Origin: Pratylenchus scribneri
Lineage: Eukaryota; Nematoda; Chromadorea; Rhabditida; Pratylenchidae
DNA length: 64,000 nt
Assembly: GCA_030063045.1 (NCBI GenBank)
Contig: JAQSEB010000004.1
Span: 1,240,001-1,304,000 of the forward strand
Direction: 5' to 3'
The stretch's first letter is position 1, and every line of letters starts with the position of its first letter. Both the position numbers and the translations under genes were made by a program. Below are positions 54,445 to 64,000 of the stretch, in pieces. The notes under the pieces were generated by a model. It searched no databases and was not told the DNA's origin. It saw only the letters and a program-made list of their open reading frames with translations.

Positions 54445-55060
54445 CCGTTTCACCGAAAAGGTCGGAAATGCGCGTTTCATCGAAAAAAGTCGGAAATGTT
54501 AGAGGGGTTAAACCAAAAAAAAACCAATGATATTTTCGGAACCAGCATGTTGGAAAACCCATAAAACAAGTTTAAAAACATAAATTTTTTGAAAACATTT
54601 AAAACAACAATGTTTTTGATATTTTACATATATTTCAGATAAACAATGTTTTTGCTAGTTTAGGATTAGAGACCGGCAAAATTTGATTTGCGGTATTGCG
54701 TATGCGTATTTTTCGCTCCAAAAAATTGCGGTATCGCGGTATAATACCGCAAATACCGCGCGGTTGCGGTATAAATACCGCATTTTGCTGTATTTTTCGT
54801 CTAAAATTGTTGCGGTGCGTACTGCGGTATACCGCAATACCGCAAAAATACCGCGCGGTATACGATACCGCTCCGGTCTCTATTTAGGATCCATAAATAT
54901 ATGTTTTTAAAATGTTTTTATGGGTTTTACAACATGAATCCGAAAACATCATTGGTTTTTTAGTTTAATCCCCCTAAATTGGAATATGAACATTTCCGAC
55001 CTTTTTCGATGAAATGCGCATTACGCATTTCCGACCTTTTCGGTGAAACGCGCAATCGCA
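54445..55060. mobile_element. Long-armed inverted-repeat element with a nested second palindrome
   Basis: Outer arms of about 150 bp: left starts 'GTTTCACCGAAAAGGTCGGA' and runs through 'AACCAATGATATTTTCGGA' and 'ACCCATAAAACA'; right ends with the complement, 'CGACCTTTTCGGTGAAAC', preceded by 'CATCATTGGTTTTTTAG'. Inside, 54667-54884 is a separate palindrome beginning AGAGACCGG and ending CCGGTCTCT, made of many GCGGTAT/ATACCGC motifs. No transposase frame. Short open frames inside arise from the repeated motif and are not genes. It lies between the AP-2 and GTF2H2 genes. Confidence 0.85.
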
Positions 55061-55271
55061 AACAGCAAAAAAGATAATTTTTAATTCAATGAATAATTTT
55101 TTATGGCATTATATTTTTAAGAAAAAAATTCAGTATTTTTATTTTTTTATTTATTTATTTATTTTTTGTTTTTTTTACTTTTTATTATCGAATTTTTATA
55201 GAAAAAATTTAAACATAAAAGAAATTTTAATATTTTCAGAAAAAATTGTTCTAGCTATAAAAATTTTAACA

Positions 55272-56915
55272 ATGACAAGTGAAGGAGCATTTAAATGGGA
55301 AGAAGCTTACACCGAAGGTATTGTTAATTTTTTTGTTATTATATTCATAAATTTCTAGGGATAAACATCCGGTCAACATTACAAGAAGATGAAAGTGGTT
55401 CAGTGGAATCTGCTATCAAACGGCTAGTTATGAAAGAAAAAATGCAGCGACGAAAAGTTGAGCGTCCATCGAAAGTTCGGCTTGGGATGGTAATAATTAA
55501 TTTTTAATTTGCTTTTCTTTCCTTTTTTTAATTAAAAGATGCGCAATGTTTATCTTGGACTAGACCTCTCTTCTGCCATCATTTCAAAAGATTTACAGCC
55601 ATCTAGATTGAGAGCTATACAAGAAATTTTGATAAATTTCATCAACAAGTTCTTCGAATTGAATCCTCTATCAACTGTAAATTATAGTCATTATTTTTAT
55701 AAAATAATATATAAAATCGAATTATTAAGATGGGAATTATTATCGGCAGAGAAAAAAGAGCTGAACGAATTTGCGGGTTCACAAGTTTGGTCGTAAAAAA
55801 ATTATATCTAATAATAAATCTTTATAAGGTAGCATCCAAACATTGAAGGATGCATTGTTGGAGATTTCAGAATCAACTTGTACAGGAGAATTTTCAATGT
55901 ATTCAATTTTGGAGGCTGTTTTAAATTCATTTCAGTAAGAAAAATCTAGATATGGATTTACTTTTTTAGAAATCTTACTACTCATTCGTGCAAAGAATGT
56001 ATTTTAATAATATCCAGTTTAAGCACAATTGATGCCATCAATTTAAGGCAAATTTATGAGGTTTTTATTTTTGGTTTCATTTTTATTTTTAATTACCAAA
56101 TATTTTTACTTTAGCAATTAAAAATGCGAAATGTTCATTGCTCAGTCATTTCTTTTTCTGCAGAAGTTTTTGCCTTTAAGAAATTATGTCTGACAACACA
56201 AAGTATTTCTTTGTATAAATTTCTAATTTATTCAAGTTTTTAGGTAAATATGGAGTAGTATTGGATAAAGAACATTTGGATTTGTTGCTGGGTGAACATA
56301 TTAGACCGCCACCAATCAAAAAGGGACAAAGGCAGCAGGATAGTATTGTAAAAATGGGATTTCCAAGAAGACAGATTTTGAATAAGCCATCATTCTGTAC
56401 ATGGTTAGAAAATTTTACTATTTTATTTCATTCCATAAATTTTATATTTTAGTCATGAATTGTTGGGAGAAAAAAACTCATTGAGCATGCATGAAAATGG
56501 GGGCGTTGTCAGGGGATTTCTCTGCCCTCAATGCAATGTAATTTAAATTTTTTGAATTACGAGTCTTCCAAGCAAAAATAATTTACTGATATCTATTTAT
56601 AGGCGCGTATCTGTGATACACCAACAATTTGTCGGATTTGTGGCCTTTTATTACTGACAGCTCCACAATTAGCAAGGGCACATCAGCATCTTGAACCGCT
56701 CGCAAACTTTACTGAAAGCGATCCAGTGGAAGGGTATAAAAAGCATCAACTTTTTAAATAATTTTTTATTTAGTTCATTTTGTTTTGCCTGCGAAACTCC
56801 TTTATTACCAACAATGAATAAGGCATATAAATGTAAAAAATGTGGAGCAGAATTTTGTATTGATTGTGATATTTTATTACATGAATCTTTGCAAGTTTGT
56901 CCCAGCTGTGGATGA
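55272..56915 (+). CDS. GTF2H2: TFIIH subunit 2 (p44/SSL1)
   Basis: Core TFIIH subunit that activates the XPD helicase in nucleotide-excision repair and transcription initiation. Start 55272-55274 'MTSEGAFKWEEAYTEG'; exon 2 'INIRSTLQEDESGSVESAIK', 'RLVMKEKMQRRKVERPSKVR'; then the vWA domain 'LGMMRNVYLGLDLSSAIISK', 'LQPSRLRAIQEILINFINKF', 'MGIIIGREKRAERI', 'IQTLKDALLEISEST', 'LIISSLSTIDAINLRQIYE' and 'RNVHCSVISFSAEVFAFKKL'; 'KYGVVLDKEHLDLLLGEHI'; the SSL1-specific 'VRGFLCPQCN' and 'CDTPTICRICGLLLLTAPQL'; and the C-terminal zinc-binding domain 'CFACETPLLPT', 'YKCKKCGAEFCIDCDI', 'CPSCG', stop at 56913-56915. About ten small introns with GT/AG ends, all in phase. Full length. NDUFA6 starts 152 bp downstream on the same strand, a possible operon partner. 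Confidence 0.95.
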
Positions 56916-57067
56916 TTTTTTATAAACGATAAATTATTTCTTATTTGTAATTTTTTCACAATAGTATAATTTAAAATTTGTTTCCATATCTAATTCCTTA
57001 ATTAAATCAAAAGTAACATTTTAATTAACAGCATTTCTTCACATACCTAATTATTTTTACTAGAAAA

Positions 57068-57570
57068 ATGGCAAATAAAGCAACCTCTCTATTGGTTAAG
57101 CCGGTTAGTAAATTATTCATTTTTTAAATAATTTAATTTTTAGGTTATTTCTGCTGATTTAAAGGAAGCAAAACGAAATGTGCTTAAAATGTACAAACAA
57201 TTCCAACGTGAACTCCCCGTCATTTGGTACGATTTCGAGTTTCAAGACATTCCATTGCCTGTTTTTCGTGAAGTTATCAAAAAACAATTTACAAAAAATG
57301 CACATTTGCAAGACCCCAGGATAATTGATCGTAAAGTTGAAGGTGTTTCCAGATTTATCTAAAAATTAATACCTTTCAAATATTTAACAGAGACGCGTCA
57401 ACATTTAATCTCATTGAAGTTGGTTTTACTTATTTCATTCCACCAATTAACTTATCCTTCTCAGATTCTATTTCTACAACGAATATCATGTGCGGAATTA
57501 TTTGTTTGCGGAGAATATTGAGCCTAAGCCAAAAGACTTCCTTTCAACCTTCATAGCAGGAAAAGAATAA
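57068..57570 (+). CDS. NDUFA6: Mitochondrial complex I subunit NDUFA6 (LYR-motif protein B14)
   Basis: Accessory subunit of NADH:ubiquinone oxidoreductase at the mitochondrial inner membrane; LYRM proteins bind acyl carrier protein. Start 57068 'MANKATSLLVKPVISADLKE', then the LYR-type helix 'AKRNVLKMYKQFQRELPVIW', 'VFREVIKKQFTKNAHLQDP', 'RIIDRKVEETRQHLISLKF', 'YFYNEYHVRNYLFAENIEPK' and 'PKDFLSTFIAGKE', stop 57568-57570. Introns of about 40-55 bp follow 'VKP', 'KVE' and 'SLK'. About 125 codons, the normal size. The motif 'NAH..DPR' and the C-terminal 'PKPKDFL' are the recognisable family marks. Confidence 0.93.
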
Positions 57571-57753
57571 AAATTTGAAGGGAATTAAAATAGGATGGAT
57601 GAATTTTGGAAAACAATTTATTAAATCTTTGTAAATGTCAAATAACTGATTTTATGATGTTAAATAAAATTATTTTTATAATTAATCATTCATAAAATAT
57701 TAATCCAATCCTCATTAGTTTGGATGGCTGTATTGTTTAGCCTTTTATCCTTC

Positions 57754-60700
57754 TCAAATTTCTTCATTCCTTTCGTTAATATTTCCTATTTGCCGAAGTT
57801 TGATAGGTACCAAAACTTTCTGAAAAATTATTAATAATTATAATAATTCCCTAACACAACTTGGTGGCCAGCTGTTTGGCTTAGAAAAAAGCCTTTATGA
57901 ATTCGTCCTTTTCGATTAATAGGCAAATTGCGTAAAAGAATATATAGAGAGGCACCAGAACAAATCACTAAATTTTTTTAAAAATACAGTATTAATGCCC
58001 CGTTTTTACCGCAAATTGGAGAATAGACCAATAAAAGGGATAATAAAAATAGTCTCGCATTTTGCACAATTCTGTTTGATCCATCAATTTCTTCTAGACC
58101 ATCGTTTTTAAGCATTTTCAAGGGTTGAGTCGCGTTTTGAAAATAGTACATTTATGCGCGTTTTGAAAATAGTACATTTATAATTTCAATTTACTTTAGT
58201 AAATCAGAAACCGGTTTTAGACCCTACAAACCTTATACTAATTTGTAGATCTCATCGAGACGCATCGAATGGCATATAAAATTCCAGGATTTGGCCCAAA
58301 ATTAAAGAGTTTAAAACCAAAAACGGAAATATGGTTTAAACGGTTTAATATCCTTTAATTTTGAATAAACCATGACAAATTATATATCAATCGACGCAGC
58401 TCGGTGAGATCTATAAAATGGTGTAAGGTTTGTAGGGTCTAAAATCGGTTTCCGGTTTAATATACATCAAAATTGTTTTAGATGGTTTAAATGGTTTAAA
58501 ACCCTTAATTTGGGCCATAAACCTGACATTTTTATATATCATTCGATGCGTATCGACCAGATATACAATTTAGTATAAGGTTTGAGGGTCTAAAATCGGT
58601 TTAAGATTGAGTTTAAAACCAAAACTGGAAAAATGGTTTAGACGGTTTAAAACCCTTAATTTTGTGCCAAATCCTGGAATTTTATATGCCATTCGATGCG
58701 TCTCGATGAGATCTACAATTTGGTATAAAGTTTGTAGGGTCTAAAACCGGTTTCTGATTTACTAGAGTAAATTGAAATTATAAATGTACTATTTTCAAAA
58801 CGCGCATAAATGTACTATTTTCAAAACGGATGGTATTTAATTTGGCAAATAAATTATTGAAAATGGCAAATAGAGTATTTAATTTGGCAAATAGGATTTT
58901 TTGTCTCAAAAGTATTGAAAATGGCAAATAAATTATGGAAAATGGCAAATAGAGTATTTAATTTGGCAAATAGCAATAAAATTATCATTGCGTAGGAGTT
59001 GCGCGGGATTTAGCCGGATATAGGGGATTAAGGTGGATATACTTGGATTAGGCCGGATTAAGCATAGAAATGGAATAGAAATGGCCCGGAAGGCCACTGG
59101 AAGGTCGGGGAAGTGCCTGAGAGTGCGGGGGATATAGGGGGATTAAGGTGGATATAAGGGGATTAAGGACCAAAATGATGGGATTAAGGCGGCAAATGGG
59201 TAGGAAGTGATGGGGAAGCCTGCCGAATGCATGTGGGCTGTCCAGGGGTGCGCGGGATATACCCGGATATAGGGGGATTAAGGAGGATTTAGGGGATTAA
59301 GCCGGATTAAGGCCTGGAATCGATGGGAAATGGCCCGGACGGCCAGTGAAAGGTCTGGGAAGGTCCTGAGAATGCGTGGATATATCCGGATAAAGGGGAT
59401 TAAGGTGGATTTGGGGGATTAAGCCGGATTAAGGCCTGGAATCGATGGGAGCTAGCTCGGTTTGGGCTGTTTTGCTTCCGGCTTCGCGAGATTCCTATGC
59501 TCCGAAACCCTAACCCTAATCCTAGCCCATAACTAAGCTTAATCCGACTTAATCCTCATATATCCACATTAATCCCCCTATATCCCGCGTGCTCCGAACT
59601 CCTAAACCCCTAGCCCCTAGATCCCATGCCGCCCATAACCATAACCCTAATCCCTAGCCCCTAACTAAGCTTAATCCGGATTAATCCCCCTTAATCCACG
59701 TATATCCTCCTATATCCGGGGCTTATCCCGCGCTTTCTCCGGGCCTCTCTTACACTTCCCCGACATTCCCGTGGCATTTCGCATCCATTTCGGAGTTTAA
59801 TCCTCCTATATCCACCTTAATCCCCCTATATCCGGATATATCCCGCGCAATCTCAGGCACTACTGCGACCTTCCACTGGCCCTACGGGCCATTTCCCATC
59901 AATTTCAGGGCTTAATCGGGCTTAATCCCTCCATATCCACCTTAATCCCATTATATACACCTTAATCCCCCTATATCCGGCTAAATCCCGCGCACCTCCT
60001 GCTCAATAATAATTTTATTGCTATTTGCCAAATTAAATACTCTATTTGCCATTTTCCATAATTTATTTGCCATTTTCAATACTTTTGAGACAAAAAATCC
60101 TATTTGCCAAATTAAATACTCTATTTGCCATTTTCAATAATTTATTTGCCAAATTAAATATTTCCCTTTTCAAAACGCGCCAGTGTGTTTTCAAGTCTTC
60201 GATGTGTATGGTATAAGTTGTTAGAGCAAAAAGGAAAATTGAAATGATGACACTAACTACCGAAGAAAAAATACAAAGCCACTAAATCGTGAAATGAAAG
60301 AGGGTTCACTGATGGGGATAAAAAAGATAAACCATTAGCAATCGAGTGTGCTTGTATTTTGAAAATATGATTAATATGACGGAATTGATTAGCAGAATAA
60401 TGCTAATTACAAGACTAAATGCATGCCCATCAAAAAAGAGAAGAACCACGGAGAAGATCAACAATTGTAAGGCAACACCGAAAAAAATCTGCATTGAGTA
60501 ATAAAAGTGTAAATAAAATACATGTAGAAACTGAAAACCACCGTGCTAATCCAGAGAAATGGTTGGGTGTGAAAAATGATCAAAATTTGATCGGTAGTTA
60601 GAAATTCCTCCTAAAAATTTTGAAAAATGTTATCAACTTTGTTAACACCTGCATAGACTGAATGGTGCTTTGCTGGGAATTTTGACTATCTTGGGCACAA

Positions 60701-61090
60701 TTACTCATAGTCGAAAAACCTTTATTGGGATGACGCGGAAGATTCGCAAAATGTCGGCTCATTGTTGGACCGGGAATGGATGCATTTGGATGAAAAATGT
60801 TGATTTGATTCCGAACTTCAAAGAAGAGTGACAATTTTTTACAAGATGAGGAGGCTCACTTGTTGTTGACTTCGACTCTTCAGATTCTATACTATAACGA
60901 TCTTCAGCAACATTCTCATCAATTGACTGATCTTCTACTGGCTCTAGTCCAAATGTATCACTGTTAATAAAAAGGAAAAGGCAATAATATCATTTTTCTT
61001 AGAGACAAACCGATAATAAATTGGTGGAGGGAATGAAGGTGTATATTGTTGGGTGTTAGATTCGGAACGGTATGGTACTGGTTGTGCCAT
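57754..61090 (-). CDS. Predicted four-pass membrane protein of unknown function
   Basis: Start 61088-61090 ('MAQPVPYRSESNTQQYTPSF'), then an acidic cytosolic exon 'DTFGLEPVEDQSIDENVAED', an exon with 'NIFHPNASIPGPTMSRHF', and membrane exons: 'IFFGVALQLLIFSVVLLFF' (TM1), 'AFSLVISIILLINSVILIIF' (TM2), 'SSVVSVIISIFLFALTTYT' (TM3). After a 2-kb intron filled by nested palindromes come 'KNDGLEEIDGSNRIVQ', 'LFLLSLLLVYSPICG/GASLY' (TM4) and a basic tail ending at 57754 ('VLVPIKLRQIGNINERN'). The topology (N-in, four helices, C-in) resembles tetraspan/MARVEL- or MS4A-like proteins, but I recognise no family motif. The exon junction around 60420-60600 is uncertain. Shares its promoter region with PIGM. 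Confidence 0.65.
58131..58828. mobile_element. Foldback element A (family Y related) in an intron
   Basis: Arms of about 100 bp: left 'CGCGTTTTGAAAATAGTAC' (twice), 'CAATTTACTTTAGTAAATC', 'AGAAACCGGTTTTAGACCC'; right the complement, ending 'ACTATTTTCAAAACG'. The interior has three to four family Y modules ('CATCGAATGGCATATAAAA', 'GATGCGTCTCGATGAGATC') in alternating orientation. It lies within the large intron of the four-pass membrane protein gene. Confidence 0.82.
58831..60166. mobile_element. Large foldback element B with satellite-like arms
   Basis: Terminal arms of about 165 bp made of 'TTGGCAAATA'/'AAATGGCAAATA' motifs (58831-58997 and, inverted, 60001-60166). Between them lie two inverted half-arrays of a degenerate ~125-130-bp unit marked by 'TGCGCGGGATATA', 'GGATATAGGGGGATTAAGG' and 'AATGGCCCGG' on the left (starts near 58991, 59121, 59249, 59373) and the complement on the right (near 59590, 59735, 59850, 59990). 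The turn is near 59480-59520, next to 'ACCCTAACCCTAATCC'. Sequence 'TTTTCAAAACGCGCC' just beyond the right end matches the arm of element A, suggesting that B inserted into A. Confidence 0.82.
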
Positions 61091-61384
61091 GATTTGCCCT
61101 CAAGATTATAATATAGTATATTTATTATCCGCCGATGTCCGATGATCGAAAATTAAAAACAAGTTAACACTAACACCCGGCTTCCAGCAGCAAGCAATAT
61201 AAGTATATTTAAAAATCGATCCATTCTCGATTGCCATTTGCCACTAGCACAATTTGGCCTTTTCCAACTACCACCAATGCTTTGAGACTAATAGCAATTG
61301 TTTCACATTTATTTACCAAATCTCTTTTAGAAAACGAATATTTAAAATAAATATTATATTTAGATTTTTGATGATTGATGAAAA
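61091..61384. promoter_or_regulatory. Probable divergent promoter region
   Basis: 294 bp separate the start codons of the - strand membrane protein and the + strand PIGM gene, so both must be transcribed from here. No TATA or other motif that I would defend; the sequence has a short 'GCCATTTGCCACTAGCAC' patch in otherwise A/T-rich DNA. Confidence 0.55.
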
Positions 61385-62933
61385 ATGATAGATAAACAGC
61401 AGCAGAAATGGGATGATAATCAGTTGTTGATTATTGCATTTTTATTTCGACTATTTTTTATACTTTACGCACATCTCCATGATTATTTTTTTGAAGTAAA
61501 AATTGAAAATTTAATATCGCATATAATTTATTTAATTTTTTAGCTAAATTTTACCGACATTGATTACCATGTTTTTTCGGATGCAGCTTATTTGGTTATG
61601 CAAGGAAGATCTCCATATGAACAAAAGACATACCGATATACGCCTCTGATTGCTTGGATGCTCATTCCAATTTTTTGCAGATTTTGGTAAATTGGAAAAA
61701 TCAAATATCCAAAATTCCTTTATTTTAAAGGCAGGTTGCTTTTTTCAACAATTGATGTTCTTGTTGGTTGGCTTCAAATGCTTGTTCTGGATGTGTACGA
61801 AGGGCAAAATTCTTTGTCAAAGAGCTCAATTTATTTCCTATGGCTCTTCAACCCATTCAATGCAATAATTTCCAGTCGTGGCAATTGTGACTCACTCATT
61901 TGTTTCCTGATTTTATGGACACTTTATACGCTTGGCACTCGTCAAAATTTATGCATTTCTGCACTGATCTATGCTTGTTCAATACATCTCAGAATATTTC
62001 CGGTTATAATTTAAAAGTAATTTTGATAATTAAAATTCAGATAATTTACGCTCCATCGATTTTTTTAAGCTTGTCAAACACTTTTTTTTATGAATGGCAA
62101 GGAATGAAAATTTTCTTATTACGTGATTGTTCTACAAATAAACGCGGATTCGCATTTCTTCTGGTTTTCATTTTTTGTTTTTTTTTAATCTTTTTACAAT
62201 TTCCAGATGACTTTTTCATTGTGTGCATTCCTAATTGGCTTTTTTTACAACATTTATGGCTTAAAATTCCTCGATTCTTTTCTCCTCTACCATCTCACAC
62301 GGGTTGACATACGACATAATTTTTCACCATATTTTCTACCTCTTTATTTGCTGATGAACCGACCGGATTTGACAAAATTGCTAGGAATTATCGCCTTTAT
62401 ACCTCAAGCCATTTGCATTATTGCATTTGCGATCAGGTTCTTTACAATTTTAAATTTTTACTTTTTTAATTGATTTTTATACAAAGATATGTTAATGATT
62501 TACCTTTTTGTTGGTTTGTAACCACATTTGCATTTGTTTCATTGAATAAAGTATGGTTGAAAAAAATGATATTAAACTAATCTTCTATGTAAAGGTCTCA
62601 ACTTCTCAATATTTTATCTGGTATCTCTGCTTCATTCCATTAATTTACCCAAGAATTCAGGTTGTTTTGTATTTTTAATATCAGAAAAATAAGAATTTTT
62701 AGATGACTCATCAAGAAATGTTGCAACTATTTTCACTTTGGCTGTTTGGACAAGGATTTTGGCTTTTTCCTGCATATTTGCTCGAATTCCGGGGAATAAA
62801 TACATTCGTTTGGATTTGGATTGCCTCATTGGTATTCTTGATTATAAATTTTTATATTATAATAAGAATAATTCAAACGTATTCTCCCCGATATTTGGTT
62901 AAAACTAGCAGAAACGAAAAACTAAAGAAATAA
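61385..62933 (+). CDS. PIGM: GPI mannosyltransferase 1 (PIG-M, GT50)
   Basis: ER polytopic enzyme that adds the first alpha-1,4 mannose to the glycosylphosphatidylinositol anchor, using dolichol-phosphate-mannose. Start 61385 '[20 protein letters not shown]'; exon 2 '[20 protein letters not shown]', with the luminal DxD motif (DID) of the family, and '[18 protein letters not shown]'; then '[16 protein letters not shown]', '[20 protein letters not shown]', 'IHLRIFP', 'IIYAPSIF', '[20 protein letters not shown]', '[19 protein letters not shown]' and '[17 protein letters not shown]', stop 62931-62933. About seven short introns; multiple hydrophobic helices as expected. All conserved PIG-M blocks are present in order. 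DIMT1 starts 149 bp downstream on the same strand. Confidence 0.95.
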
Positions 62934-63082
62934 TTTTCATATTTATTGTATTATTTTAATTTGATAAAGATTTTATTAAATTTTATACTTGTTTTTTTTC
63001 TTTCAATTATTTGCTTGTATCGATTCATATCATTTAATTCTTATTTGATTTGTTTTATAATTAAAAATTTTTACAGTTTAAG

Positions 63083-64000
<918 letters not shown>

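Noticed and set aside
54655..54910. Overlapping frames on both strands within the GCGGTAT-rich palindrome
   Set aside because: Open only because of the repeated motif; no start context, domain or exon structure.
55089..55358. Longer + frame starting upstream of GTF2H2
   Set aside because: Its start and tail are Phe/Ile-rich translations of A/T-rich leader and intron; the p44 start at 55272 fits the family better.

Overview
The window looks like nuclear DNA of a nematode, most likely a tylenchine (plant-parasitic type) worm. The evidence is many tiny introns (about 40-60 bp) with T-rich acceptors, a levamisole-type acetylcholine receptor subunit, an N-myristoylated nematode-style globin, a BEL/Pao retroelement with an undivided polyprotein, closely packed same-strand gene pairs, and dense small palindromic elements. 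The genus cannot be fixed from the sequence alone. I saw no tRNA, rRNA, spliced-leader gene or CRISPR array.

Left half (1-29.5 kb): 3' part of TAF1 (+), a nicotinic receptor subunit (-) whose introns are packed with repeats, the C-terminal third of a long-chain acyl-CoA synthetase (-), and the N-terminal two thirds of glucosidase I/MOGS (+). Between and inside these lie four arrays of one 24-bp minisatellite, several families of foldback elements, and two ~924-bp non-autonomous mariner-like elements with TA target sites. MOGS stops where a BEL/Pao element begins (candidate LTR 23841-24210, 1574-codon gag-pol frame). That element is itself cut in its integrase, just past the catalytic Glu, by a tandem array.

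Centre (29.5-36.4 kb): eight apparently identical copies of a 684-bp unit plus a partial copy, then diverged relatives of the same unit. Each unit carries a GC-rich hairpin followed by a run of T. The array is the main structural landmark: genes on its left are damaged or truncated and richer in G+C, while genes on its right are complete, compact and more A+T-rich.

Right half (37.4-64 kb): a globin (+), a protein with a Nab2/ZC3H14-like N-terminal domain but no visible CCCH fingers (-), a SIPA1-like RapGAP (-), AHSA1 (-), an AP-2 transcription factor (-), TFIIH p44/GTF2H2 (+) followed after 152 bp by NDUFA6 (+), a four-pass membrane protein (-) with a 2-kb nested palindrome in an intron, then PIGM (+) followed after 149 bp by DIMT1 (+, runs off the window). 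These are mostly housekeeping functions (transcription, Hsp90 cycle, complex I, GPI anchors, rRNA methylation) with no evident common pathway. The two tight same-strand pairs may be operons, and 61091-61384 looks like a shared divergent promoter. One foldback family occurs on both sides of the 684-bp array, which argues that both halves come from one genome.
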